DNA of 64,000 nucleotides from Caballeronia megalochromosomata. GTDB taxonomy: Bacteria; Pseudomonadota; Gammaproteobacteria; Burkholderiales; Burkholderiaceae. The first letter of the stretch is position 1. Each line of letters opens with the position of its first letter. The stretch is taken from NCBI GenBank assembly GCA_001580565.1, contig LRBF01000264.1, positions 61,696 through 125,695 on the forward strand, in the 5' to 3' direction. Of this stretch, positions 43,367-51,820 are shown piece by piece. The notes beneath the pieces are model-generated. The model saw nothing but the letters and a program-made list of their open reading frames with translations. It did not search any database and was not told the origin of the DNA. The translations under genes were made by a program, and so were the position numbers.

Positions 43367-43388
43367 GAGGGCCGCTGCTGCGGCCCTC
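43367..43388 (+). other. Perfect hairpin between kdgD and the MFS transporter
   Basis: GAGGGCCGC (43367-43375), loop TGCT, GCGGCCCTC (43380-43388): a 9-bp perfect stem with no T-run after it. It sits 36 nt before the transporter start and could act as an mRNA stabiliser or processing site between the two cistrons. Larger arms GCGAAGCG (43314-43321) and CGCTTCGC (43355-43362) lie just upstream. Confidence 0.55.
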
Positions 43389-43423
43389 CGTGCATCAGCA
43401 CGATCGAATCAAGGGGAAAGTCC

Positions 43424-44776
43424 ATGTCGATGAGCCGCACCGCGAGTCCCGCGGACGTCATGAAGCGCACCCGCGTGCGCTATCTCATTCTGTTGCTGAT
43501 CTTCGCGATCACGACGTTCAACTATGCGGACCGCGCGACGCTGTCCGTGACCGGCTCGGCGATGCGCGCCGAATTCGGTTTCGATGCGATCCGCATGGGT
43601 TACATCTTCTCGGCCTTCAGCTGGGCGTACGTGCTCTCGCAGATTCCGGCAGGCTGGCTGCTCGATCGCTTCGGCGCGCGGCGCGTGTATGCGGCGAGCA
43701 TCTTCCTGTGGTCGCTCTTCACGCTGCTGCAAAGCTCCATCGGCCTGCTCGGCAGCGCGGCGACCGCGGTGACGGCGCTCTTCGTCCTGCGTTTCGCGAT
43801 GGGCGCGGCGGAAGCGCCCGCGTTCCCGGCCAATGCGAAGGTCGTCGCGAGCTGGTTCCCGACGCAGGAACGCGGCACGGCATCGGCGATCTTCAACTCC
43901 GCGCAGTATTTCGCGGCGGTCATCTTCACGCCGCTGATGGCATGGCTCACGCACGCGTTCGGCTGGCATCACGTGTATATCGTGATGGGCGTCGCGGGTC
44001 TGTTGCTCGCGCTCACATGGCTCTCCGTGATGAAGAACCCGGCCGACCATCCGCGCGTGAACAAACAGGAGCTGGAGTACATCGAGGAAGGCGGCGGTCT
44101 CGTGCGCGGGCATCAGCGCGCGGGCGGCGCGTCGCGGGCGAAGGCGAACGGCGTGGGCTGGCCGGTCGTCAAGCAGCTACTGACGAATCGCATGCTGCTC
44201 GGCGTGTATCTCGCGCAGTACTGCATCAACGTGCTCACGTACTTCTTCCTGACGTGGTTCCCGATCTATCTCGTGCAGGCGCGTCACATGACGATCCTGC
44301 AGGCGGGTTTCGTCGCCTCGCTGCCGGCCATCTGCGGCTTCACGGGCGGCGTGCTCGGCGGCGTCATCTCCGATGGCCTGATCCGGCGCGGCTGCTCGCT
44401 CACGCTGGCGCGCAAGGCGCCGATCGTCGGCGGCATGCTGCTGTCGTCGTGCATCATCGGCTGCAATTATGTCGATACGGACTGGGTCGTGGTCGCGCTG
44501 ATGTCGCTCGCGTTCTTCGGCAAGGGCATCGGCGCACTGGGCTGGGCGGTGGTCGCGGACACGTCGCCGAAGGAAGCCATCGGGCTTTCGGGATCGATCT
44601 TCAACATGTTCGGCAACGTCGCGGGCATCGTGACGCCGATCGTGATCGGCTACCTCGTCGCGCAGTCGGGTTCGTTCAACGGCGCGCTGGCGTTCGTCGG
44701 CATCAATGCGCTGATCACGGTGTTCAGTTACCTCGTGATCGTGAAGGACATCAAGCGCGTCGAATTGCGCGCCTGA
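43424..44776 (+). CDS. MFS transporter of the hexarate/hexuronate ACS family (GudP/GarP-like)
   Basis: 450-aa inner-membrane transporter with 12 predicted helices and a central hydrophilic loop (about residues 200-245). The N-terminal helices read ILLLIFAITTFNYADRATLS, and the ACS-family loop between TM2 and TM3 is GWLLDRFGARRVYAAS. The motif ASAIFNSAQYFAAVIFTPLM and the final ALITVFSYLVIVKDIKRVEL fit glucarate/galactarate:proton symporters. AAGGGGA precedes the ATG. It is probably cotranscribed with kdgD and imports the galactarate or glucarate used by GarD and KdgD. Confidence 0.9.
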   Translation: MSMSRTASPADVMKRTRVRYLILLLIFAITTFNYADRATLSVTGSAMRAEFGFDAIRMGYIFSAFSWAYVLSQIPAGWLLDRFGARRVYAASIFLWSLFTLLQSSIGLLGSAATAVTALFVLRFAMGAAEAPAFPANAKVVASWFPTQERGTASAIFNSAQYFAAVIFTPLMAWLTHAFGWHHVYIVMGVAGLLLALTWLSVMKNPADHPRVNKQELEYIEEGGGLVRGHQRAGGASRAKANGVGWPVVKQLLTNRMLLGVYLAQYCINVLTYFFLTWFPIYLVQARHMTILQAGFVASLPAICGFTGGVLGGVISDGLIRRGCSLTLARKAPIVGGMLLSSCIIGCNYVDTDWVVVALMSLAFFGKGIGALGWAVVADTSPKEAIGLSGSIFNMFGNVAGIVTPIVIGYLVAQSGSFNGALAFVGINALITVFSYLVIVKDIKRVELRA

Positions 44777-44783
44777 TTCGACT

Positions 44784-44819
44784 CGCGGCCCGTTCTGTCG
44801 ATAACGGAACGGGCCCGCG
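44784..44819. terminator. Stem-loop between convergent MFS and DUF2322 genes
   Basis: CGCGGCCCGTTC and GGAACGGGCCCGCG can pair with one bulged G around a loop of about 10 nt. It lies in the 45-bp gap between two convergent stops. No T-run follows on either strand, so it is only terminator-like. Confidence 0.45.
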
Positions 44820-44821
44820 TC

Positions 44822-45154
44822 TCAATGCGCTTGAATCACGTCGATACGCAGCGCTTCGCCGCCATCGGCGATTGCGAGCAGGCGATCGACATTCGGATGC
44901 GCGCCCGGACGATTGCGCGCATCGGCGGTAGTTTCGGCGAACACGGCGAGACCGTGCTCCGCGGCCTTCGCGTCGAGCGTGCCGAACGCCTGCTTCAGAT
45001 AGTGGTAGACCGCGAGCGAGCCCTGCTTGCCCGGCTTGTTCTCGATGCTCGCGACCACTTCACCTTTGCCGTCGACCAGATCGATACGCTCGATGCCGTC
45101 GATGGCGGGCATCTGGGCCAGGTTGTCCTTGAATACGTTGCTCGGCTGGATCAC
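44822..45154 (-). CDS. DUF2322 family protein
   Basis: 110-aa small soluble protein of the DUF2322 family. Typical features are KDNLAQMPAIDGIERIDLVD, IENKPGKQGSLAVYHYLKQA and ARNRPGAHPNVDRLLAIADG. I favour the GTG at 45154, which has GGAG eight nt upstream; the frame also allows a GTG at 45163. The family function is not known. It is convergent with the transporter and not obviously part of the galactarate unit. Confidence 0.8.
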   Translation of the reverse strand: MIQPSNVFKDNLAQMPAIDGIERIDLVDGKGEVVASIENKPGKQGSLAVYHYLKQAFGTLDAKAAEHGLAVFAETTADARNRPGAHPNVDRLLAIADGGEALRIDVIQAH

Positions 45155-45223
45155 GGAAAGCACTCCACGTTATGAGTTGATGATGCGGGGCGCAGTATCT
45201 TAGCCGATCGATCGCATTCGTCG

Positions 45224-45670
45224 TCAGTCGGGAATCTCGGGCTCGACCAGCCTTGCCAGTTGCACCAGCGACTCCTGCCAGCCGAGATAGCACATCTCCA
45301 CCGGAATGACTTCGGGCACGCCCTCCTGCACGACGCTCAATTCCGTTCCGCACGACACTTGCCGTAGCGAGACAGTGACCTGCATTTCGCCGGGCAGGTT
45401 CGGGTCGTCGAAGCGGTCCGTGTAACGGATCTTTTCGTTGGGGACCAGTTCGAGGTACTCGCCGCCGAACGAGTGGCCGTTACCCGTGCCGAAATTGCGG
45501 AACGACATCTTGTGGGTTCCGCCCGGCCGGGCATCCATGTGATGGACCTGACAGGTGAACCCGTAAGGCGGAAGCCACTTGGCGATTGCATCGGGTTCCA
45601 GGAACGCGCGATAGAGGCGTTCGGGCGTCGTGCGCAAGACACGGTGAAGACGGACGGTTCCGGTAGTCAT
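45224..45670 (-). CDS. SRPBCC (AHSA1-like) domain protein
   Basis: 148-aa START/Bet v1-like fold protein of the AHSA1 group: it opens TVRLHRVLRTTPERLYRAFL, has the signature AIAKWLPPYGFTCQVHHMDA and ends with WQESLVQLARLVEPEIPD. Such proteins bind hydrophobic ligands or polyketide-like compounds; some assist stress responses. AAGGAG precedes the ATG. It is divergent from the MmgE/PrpD gene. Confidence 0.88.
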   Translation of the reverse strand: MTTGTVRLHRVLRTTPERLYRAFLEPDAIAKWLPPYGFTCQVHHMDARPGGTHKMSFRNFGTGNGHSFGGEYLELVPNEKIRYTDRFDDPNLPGEMQVTVSLRQVSCGTELSVVQEGVPEVIPVEMCYLGWQESLVQLARLVEPEIPD

Positions 45671-45774
45671 ACTGTGCTCTCCTTTGATTTGAGAAACTGG
45701 TCACATCTCTACGACGATGCATCGAAGCGTGAATCGACATGGGCAAGCATCGGGGGAAACCCTCAATACCCATA

Positions 45775-45788
45775 CATTCCGCGGAATG
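45775..45788. promoter_or_regulatory. 14-bp perfect palindrome upstream of MmgE/PrpD gene
   Basis: CATTCCGCGGAATG, 63 bp before the MmgE/PrpD start in the 180-bp divergent region with the SRPBCC gene. A dimeric repressor or activator could bind here. No regulator gene is adjacent. Confidence 0.45.
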
Positions 45789-45850
45789 ATGCTTGCTCGT
45801 GGATGACATCTTCCACGCCGTCCGACTGCCCGCACAAGGAGACACTTCCC

Positions 45851-47341
45851 ATGCCCATCATCGATCGCCGTGGCTTTCTCGTGACGAGCGCCGCGGGAGC
45901 GCTCGCGTCGGCGGCCGGCAACACGGCATTCGCGCAGACCAGCAACGCCGCCGCCTCATCCACATCCGCATCCGCATCCGGCGGCGGCGCGAACGCGCGG
46001 CCACCCCGCGTCACGCGCATCCTCGCGGAATTCATCGTCAGGACCGGTTACCGCGACTTGCCCGCGCCGGTCCGCAAGGAAGGCGTGCGGACGCTGATGA
46101 ACTGGGTCGGCGTCGCTGTCGGCGGTTCGCACGACGAGACGGTGAATCGCGCCGTCGCCGCGCTGACGCCCTTCTCCGGCCCGCCGCAGGCCAACCTGCT
46201 GGGCCGGACCGAGCGCTTCGACATCATGAACGCGGCGTTCATCAACGGCGTGAGCAGTCATATCTTCGATTACGACGACACGCATCTGAAGACCATCATC
46301 CATCCGGCGGGGCCGGTCGTGTCGGCGATTCTGGCGTACTCGCAATATCGCGCGGTCACGGGGAAGGACTTTCTGAACGCGCTCGTGCTGGGCGTGGAAA
46401 CGGAACTGCGCATCGGCAACGCGGTGTATCCGAATCATTACGACGTCGGCTGGCATATCACCGGCACCTGCGGCGTGTTCGGCTCGGCTGCGGCGACCGG
46501 CAAACTCATGGGGCTGAGCGTCGAGCAGATGGTGTGGGCGCTGGGTCTCGCCGCATCGCAGCCGGTGGGCCTGCGCGAATCCTTCGGCTCGATGAACAAG
46601 AGCTTCAATCCGGGACGCGCCGCCGCGAACGGCATCTTCGCAGCGCTGCTAGCGGCCCAGAACTACACGAGCTCGGACGGCATGATCGAAGCCAGACGCG
46701 GCTGGGCCAACACCATCAGCACGAAGCAGGATTACCGCGAGATCACCGACGCCCTGGGTTCGCACTGGGAATCGACGCTGAACACCTACAAGCCTTTCGC
46801 GTGCGGCATCGTCATTCATCCTTCGATCGACGCGGCGATCCAGTTGCGCAACCAGGAGCACCTGAGCGCGGATCAGATCGAGCGCATCGATCTTCGCGTG
46901 CATCCGCTCGTGCTCGAACTGACCGGCAAGAAGACGCCCCAGATCGGGCTCGAAGGGAAGTTCAGCATCTATCACGCGGTGGCGATCGCCATCATCGACG
47001 GCGCGGCCGGCGAAAAGCAGTTCAGCGACGCCAAGGTGCGCGATCCGAAGACCATCGAGCTGCGCGACAAGGTGAACGCGATCGTCGATCCCGCCATCAA
47101 GCCGGAACAGGTTGACATGACCATCACGCTGAAGGACGGGCGCAAGCTGCACAAATACATCGAGCACGCGATCGGCAGCACCCAGGTGCCGATGACCGAT
47201 CAACAACTCGAAACGAAGTTTTCGGATCTGGCGGACGGCATTCTCACGCCCGAGCGCACGCGCGCGCTGATCGACACGTGCTGGCATGTCGAGCAACTCG
47301 AAAGCGCGAGCGAGATTGCAACCTCGGCGCTGCCGCGATGA
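45851..47341 (+). CDS. MmgE/PrpD family protein with a Tat signal peptide
   Basis: 496-aa protein of the MmgE/PrpD fold, which includes 2-methylcitrate dehydratase and cis-aconitate decarboxylase. Family features are HIFDYDDTHLKTIIHPAGPV, EVELRIGN-like sequence before YDVGWHITGTCGVFGSAAAT, and SFGSMNKSFNPGRAAANGIF. Unusually it begins with a twin-arginine signal (DRRGFLVTSAAGALASAAGN, cleavage after AFAQ), followed by a Ser/Ala/Gly linker of about 20 residues encoded partly by a CATCCG repeat near 45957-45977. This predicts folding in the cytoplasm and export to the periplasm. The start at 45851 is the only one that gives this signal. The substrate is unknown. Confidence 0.85.
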   Translation: MPIIDRRGFLVTSAAGALASAAGNTAFAQTSNAAASSTSASASGGGANARPPRVTRILAEFIVRTGYRDLPAPVRKEGVRTLMNWVGVAVGGSHDETVNRAVAALTPFSGPPQANLLGRTERFDIMNAAFINGVSSHIFDYDDTHLKTIIHPAGPVVSAILAYSQYRAVTGKDFLNALVLGVETELRIGNAVYPNHYDVGWHITGTCGVFGSAAATGKLMGLSVEQMVWALGLAASQPVGLRESFGSMNKSFNPGRAAANGIFAALLAAQNYTSSDGMIEARRGWANTISTKQDYREITDALGSHWESTLNTYKPFACGIVIHPSIDAAIQLRNQEHLSADQIERIDLRVHPLVLELTGKKTPQIGLEGKFSIYHAVAIAIIDGAAGEKQFSDAKVRDPKTIELRDKVNAIVDPAIKPEQVDMTITLKDGRKLHKYIEHAIGSTQVPMTDQQLETKFSDLADGILTPERTRALIDTCWHVEQLESASEIATSALPR

Positions 47342-47353
47342 CGCGCCGCCCTA

Positions 47354-49141
47354 TTAATCGGTTGCGAGGGGCATGCGGAAGGTGAAGGTCGTCGCCTGAT
47401 CCGTGGACGCGAGATCGATCGTGCCGCCGTGCGCCCGCGCAATCTCCGCGACGATGAAGAGGCCCAGTCCGAGTCCGGGGTGATCGTGGCGACCCGCGCC
47501 GCGCGTGAACGGCGCGAACAGGCCCGACTTCAGGCCTTCGACGATGGGCGGCCCCGCGTTGCTCACCGACATGACGAACGCTTCGTCCGCCGATATCGTG
47601 ACGCTGACCGGCTGCGTGTGCGAGCCGTACGTCAGCGCATTCTTGAGCAGGTTGGAAAGAAGCCGCGCGACATACACCGGGTCGGCCTCGACGGGACGTT
47701 CGAGTGAAATCGCGGCCTCGATGCGGCGCGCCGGATAAGCGAGGCGCATCTCTTCCACGGCGTGGCGCAGCGCCGGCTCCAGTCCGTCGCGCGTCAGCCG
47801 CAGCGTGATGCCGCTGCCGAGCCGCACGCGCGTCAGGTCCGAAATGTCGTCGATGAGCGCCGTCATATGGGTCGCGCTGCGCAAGATCGCATCGGATATC
47901 GCGCGCTCTCGTTCGCCCAGCCCGCTCATGCGCAGCAGCGTCGCGCCGGCGGAGATCGCCGCCATCGGATTGCGAAGATCGTGGCCCAGCACCGCGATGA
48001 ACTGTTCGCGCAGCCCGTTGACGAGCAATGCATCGGAGAGTTCGGCCTGCGCTTTGGCCAGATGCTTTTCAGCCTCGATATGGTAGGCAATGAGATCGGC
48101 GAACATGCGGAACATGCCGATCACCGTGGGATCGTTCAGCTTCGCGGGTTTCGGATCGATCGCGCAGAGGGTGCCGTAGAAGCTGCCGTCGCGCAGAAAG
48201 ATCGGCATCGAGATATAGCTTTGAAAGCCGTACAGCGCCGGCGTGGGGTGATGCCGGTAGAGCGTGTCCTCGGCGACGTGATCGATCACCACCGCTTCGC
48301 GGGACTGCCGGACTTCGTGACACAGCGTGGTCGCCACGGTCAGTTCGCCGCCCGGTTCGAGGCCGAAACCGATTTCGTCGTGCACGGCCAGACACACCCA
48401 GCGCTGCGGCGTCACCCGCGCGATCGCGGCGAAGCCCATTCCGGTCGCGCGGCAGACGACCTGGAGAATCGTCGGCACCGCGGCAATCGCCTGAATGGCA
48501 TCGACGTCATCCTTGAAATCGCCGATGAGCGTCTTCGGCGCATCGCATGCGATCGCGCGCGTGCGGGCGGCCGGCGCATTGCGCAGCACGAAGTCGTGAC
48601 GGTCGAGAACGTCCCGGGTTTCATCGGCGCCGATCACGCCATGCCGATAACTACACATGCAGATGAGACGCCGGCCGCGAACCGCGTCCTGCACGCCCGC
48701 TTCATAGTCGATGAAGTCGTTCCAGTGCGCCTCGTTCACCCACGCGCAGTTGCCGTTGGTGCGCAAGCCACGATAGCCGGCGGACACCGCTTCGCGCTCG
48801 CGATGCACGAGTCCGGCGACCAGGTCCGCCGGACGAATCGGCTGGCCCTTCCGGTAGAAAGCATGGCTATCCTGAATCTCGATCTGGCCACGCTTTTCGC
48901 GTGCATCGAGATCCGGCACGACCGAACGCAAGGCCGCGCGCGCTTCGTCCGCGCCGAGCGGCGCATCGGTCACCCACAGGCAGCGCTCGTTGTTTTCCAG
49001 CCCGGCGCGAAAGTACGGAACGAGCGCGTCGCACAGCTCCGCGGACGAGCCGAACAACTGGCCGATATGACTTCCCCAGGCGATGCTGGGCAGCGCGGCG
49101 ATGCCGGAAGGGGCATGGCTTTGCTCGTGGAGTTCTCGCAT
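47354..49141 (-). CDS. MEDS-GAF sensor histidine kinase
   Basis: 595-aa soluble hybrid sensor (606 aa if the GTG at 49174 is used). Order: MEDS domain (about residues 20-185: GSHIGQLFGSSAELCDALVP), GAF domain (about 220-360: ISMPIFLRDGSFYGTLCAID), HisKA with the phosphoacceptor His387 in FIAVLGHDLRNPMAAI, and HATPase_c (LLSNLLKNALTYG; PGLGLGLFIVAEIARAHGG). MEDS domains occur in regulators of methanogens and methylotrophs such as DcmR. No transmembrane helix and no partner response regulator gene is next to it, so it is an orphan kinase. The start choice is open; neither has a clear ribosome site. Confidence 0.87.
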   Translation of the reverse strand: MRELHEQSHAPSGIAALPSIAWGSHIGQLFGSSAELCDALVPYFRAGLENNERCLWVTDAPLGADEARAALRSVVPDLDAREKRGQIEIQDSHAFYRKGQPIRPADLVAGLVHREREAVSAGYRGLRTNGNCAWVNEAHWNDFIDYEAGVQDAVRGRRLICMCSYRHGVIGADETRDVLDRHDFVLRNAPAARTRAIACDAPKTLIGDFKDDVDAIQAIAAVPTILQVVCRATGMGFAAIARVTPQRWVCLAVHDEIGFGLEPGGELTVATTLCHEVRQSREAVVIDHVAEDTLYRHHPTPALYGFQSYISMPIFLRDGSFYGTLCAIDPKPAKLNDPTVIGMFRMFADLIAYHIEAEKHLAKAQAELSDALLVNGLREQFIAVLGHDLRNPMAAISAGATLLRMSGLGERERAISDAILRSATHMTALIDDISDLTRVRLGSGITLRLTRDGLEPALRHAVEEMRLAYPARRIEAAISLERPVEADPVYVARLLSNLLKNALTYGSHTQPVSVTISADEAFVMSVSNAGPPIVEGLKSGLFAPFTRGAGRHDHPGLGLGLFIVAEIARAHGGTIDLASTDQATTFTFRMPLATD

Positions 49142-49329
49142 GATCTCAGGATGACAGGGCCGCGCGCGCTGCACGCAAGGGCACGATGACGTCGAACATT
49201 ATCCGACAATGCCATGCCCGATGCACGCGGGTGGCACTTTTTTGGTGGTGGAAAGTCCGGCTCGGGCCGGACGTTTCGCGCGGCCGCCGTGATCACCTTT
49301 CGTCCAGCGGTCGAAGGTGAACGGCAGAT

Positions 49330-50955
49330 CTACAGCGGCCGATACCCCGGCGCATACGCCGCCGCCCTGATATGCGCGACGAGATCGCCGGGCCGCTCGA
49401 CGCGCGCGAGACCATGATCGAAGATGTACTGCGCCACTGAAGCGGCAACGTGCATCGACGCCTCGAAGATACGACTTTGCGGCGGGTAGATCAGTCCCTT
49501 GTCGAGGCTCTCGTCGCTGACCTGCTCGGCCACCGCCTTCGCCGCAACGATGAACATGTCGTCCGTCACGCGCGTGGCCTCCGTGGCGAAGACCGCCATG
49601 CCCATCGCGGGAAAGATATAGACGTTGTTGCCCTGTCCCGGCACGAACTGCCGGCCTTCGATCTCGACCGGCCCGAACGGGCTTCCGCTCGCGAAGATCG
49701 CCCGCCCCTCGGACCATCGGTAGGCTTCTTCCGCGGTGCATTCGGAACGCGACGTCGGATTGGAATACGGGAAGATGATCGGGCGATCGTTGATCTCGCT
49801 CATCGCTTCGATCACTTGCTGATTGAAAAGCTTGGGCACCGTGCTTACGCCGATGATGCCCGTCGGCCTCAGCGCCCGGACCGCGTCGACGAAACTGTCG
49901 AGCGGCGCGTGATCCATCGCGAAGACCTTCTGGAAATCGGCGAGGTCGGTGCGTGAGCGCACCATCAGTCCGTTGATGTCGAAGAGACTGTTGCGCTGGC
50001 GGGCCGCGCCGATATCCAGCCCCTCCAGCGCCATGGCCTGGCTGATCAATTCGGCGATGCCGGTCGCCGCCGATCCGCCGCCGAGAAACAGGAAGCGCTG
50101 GTCGGTCAGTTTCTGCTTCGAAATGCGCAGCGCGCCGTAGATGCCCGCGAGCGCGACGGCGGCGGTGCCCTGGATATCGTCGTTATAGGTGCACGCCTTG
50201 TCCTTGAAGCGCGCGAGCAGCGGCACCGCGTTGAAGTTGGCGAAATCCTCCCACTGAATACAGCACTTCGGATAAACGTCCTGCACCGCGCTCACGAATT
50301 CGTCGACGAATGCGTCGTAATCGGCGCCGCGCACGCGCTCGTGCCGCAGACCGAGATAGAGCGGATCATCGAGCAAGGCGGCGTTGTTGGTGCCGACGTC
50401 CAGCGTGACGGGCAGACAGACCATCGGCGGCACGCCCGCACAGGCCGTGTACAGCGCAAGCTTGCCGATAGGAATGCCCATGCCGCCCACACCGAGGTCG
50501 CCGAGTCCGAGAATGCGCTCCCCATCCGTCACGACGATGAACCGGACATCCTGCTCGGGCCAGTTGCGCAACAGTTCCTTCACGCGGCCGCGCGCGTCGA
50601 TCGGAATATAGAGGCCGCGCGTGGCCCGGAATACGTGATCGAACTTCTGGCAGGCTTCGCCGACTGTCGGCGTGTAGACGATCGGCATGTAAGTCGCCGG
50701 ATCGGACATGAGCAGCGCGTAGAAGAGCGTCTCGTTGCGCGCCTGCAGGTCGGACAGGAAGAGGTATCGTTGCAGGTCGTTGTCGAGATTCGACAGTTGC
50801 GCATGCGTGCGCGCGATCTGAAGTTCCAGCGTATTCACACCGGGCGGCAGCAAACCTTCCAGGCCATGGGCCCGGCGCTCCTCCAGCGAGAACGCGGTAC
50901 CGTGATTGAGCCGGGGATTGTGCAGAATATCGTAGCCATGGAGTTGCGTGGGCAT
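49330..50955 (-). CDS. maeA: NAD-dependent malic enzyme (MaeA/SfcA type)
   Basis: 541-aa oxidative decarboxylase of malate to pyruvate, giving NADH. The large-subunit layout has an N-terminal malic domain (MPIVYTPTVGEACQKFDHVF; RFIVVTDGERILGLGDLGVG; metal-binding QWEDFANFNAVPLLARF) and an NAD-binding domain (QRFLFLGGGSAATGIAELIS). The length matches E. coli MaeA rather than the 750-aa MaeB with a phosphotransacetylase tail. The start at 50955 is preceded by a GA-rich site (GAGAGAGGGA); a frame to 51057 is an extension. It could supply pyruvate from C4 acids, but it is monocistronic as far as visible. Confidence 0.93.
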   Translation of the reverse strand: MPTQLHGYDILHNPRLNHGTAFSLEERRAHGLEGLLPPGVNTLELQIARTHAQLSNLDNDLQRYLFLSDLQARNETLFYALLMSDPATYMPIVYTPTVGEACQKFDHVFRATRGLYIPIDARGRVKELLRNWPEQDVRFIVVTDGERILGLGDLGVGGMGIPIGKLALYTACAGVPPMVCLPVTLDVGTNNAALLDDPLYLGLRHERVRGADYDAFVDEFVSAVQDVYPKCCIQWEDFANFNAVPLLARFKDKACTYNDDIQGTAAVALAGIYGALRISKQKLTDQRFLFLGGGSAATGIAELISQAMALEGLDIGAARQRNSLFDINGLMVRSRTDLADFQKVFAMDHAPLDSFVDAVRALRPTGIIGVSTVPKLFNQQVIEAMSEINDRPIIFPYSNPTSRSECTAEEAYRWSEGRAIFASGSPFGPVEIEGRQFVPGQGNNVYIFPAMGMAVFATEATRVTDDMFIVAAKAVAEQVSDESLDKGLIYPPQSRIFEASMHVAASVAQYIFDHGLARVERPGDLVAHIRAAAYAPGYRPL

Positions 50956-51039
50956 GATCGTTCCCTCTCTCTTGACCGTGAATTCCATCGCTAAGAATAG
51001 TCGCTCGGGCCGATACCGCAATACGATCCCGGCCTGAGC

Positions 51040-51070
51040 GCCGTTTCGATTATCCATCGGAAGAAACGGC
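51040..51070. promoter_or_regulatory. Inverted repeat GCCGTTTC-N15-GAAACGGC
   Basis: Arms at 51040-51047 and 51063-51070 in the divergent region between the malic enzyme and the membrane protein at 51089. This spacing could serve a dimeric regulator or a weak mRNA hairpin. Evidence is limited to the repeat. Confidence 0.3.
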
Positions 51071-51088
51071 CCGGGCCGGGAGATGTCG

Positions 51089-51709
51089 ATGATGATGATT
51101 CCGTCTGCACGTTATGGGCTCGCGTTCGTCGTCAACGTGGCGTTGCCCGCGCTCGCCTATCGGGTCACGATCGCCCATTACGGCGTCGTGGACGCCCTCA
51201 TCGCCTCGGCCGTGCCGCTCGTCGTGTGGATGGTCATCGATCTGGTGCGATTCCGGCACTTCGACGCGCTGAGCGCCATCGTGCTGGCGGGCATCGCCAT
51301 GTCGCTGATGGTGTTGGTGTCGGGCGCGGCGCGCTGGATGGGCGAAGCGCGTGATCCTGCGGTGAGCGGCATCATCGGCGCGCTGTTTCTGCTTTCGCTC
51401 TTTCTCGACCGGCCGCTGGTGTACTACCTCGCGCGCTCGACGCTGTCGCGCGAACAGCAGGGCCGCGAAGCGGACTTCGACGCGCGGTGGCAGTCGAACC
51501 CGGCGCTCGTCCGGTCCATCCGGCTGATGACAGCCGTCTGGGGCGTCGGGCTCGTCGGCGAGAATCTCGCCCGTCTCTGGATCACGCTGGCCCTCGCCGA
51601 ACCGCACGCCGGCATGCTCTCCACCTGGCTCAGATACGCGACCTACGGCGGACTGACGGTCTGGACGATCGTGTACCGCCGCATCTACATCAAACGTCCA
51701 CAGCAATAG
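51089..51709 (+). CDS. VC0807-like integral membrane protein
   Basis: About 206-aa protein (208 with the first ATG at 51083) with five or six hydrophobic segments (AFVVNVALPALAYRVTIAHY; VVDALIASAVPLVVWMVIDL; AIVLAGIAMSLMVLVSGAA; VSGIIGALFLLSLFLDRPLV and others). The arrangement is like the VC0807 family of unknown function. GGGAG sits six nt before the ATG at 51089, which I prefer over the upstream ATG that abuts it. It is monocistronic; the histidine kinase begins about 110 bp downstream. Confidence 0.7.
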   Translation: MMMIPSARYGLAFVVNVALPALAYRVTIAHYGVVDALIASAVPLVVWMVIDLVRFRHFDALSAIVLAGIAMSLMVLVSGAARWMGEARDPAVSGIIGALFLLSLFLDRPLVYYLARSTLSREQQGREADFDARWQSNPALVRSIRLMTAVWGVGLVGENLARLWITLALAEPHAGMLSTWLRYATYGGLTVWTIVYRRIYIKRPQQ

Positions 51710-51820
51710 CCGATCGCATTCAAGTTCCCCCAGCTTCTGCCGAAATCAGCATGGAGGAATCGTCATTCGACGACGCCTGGATCGCCGTCAAAACGGCCCC
51801 TGCCCGCTCGTCCACTGCTC

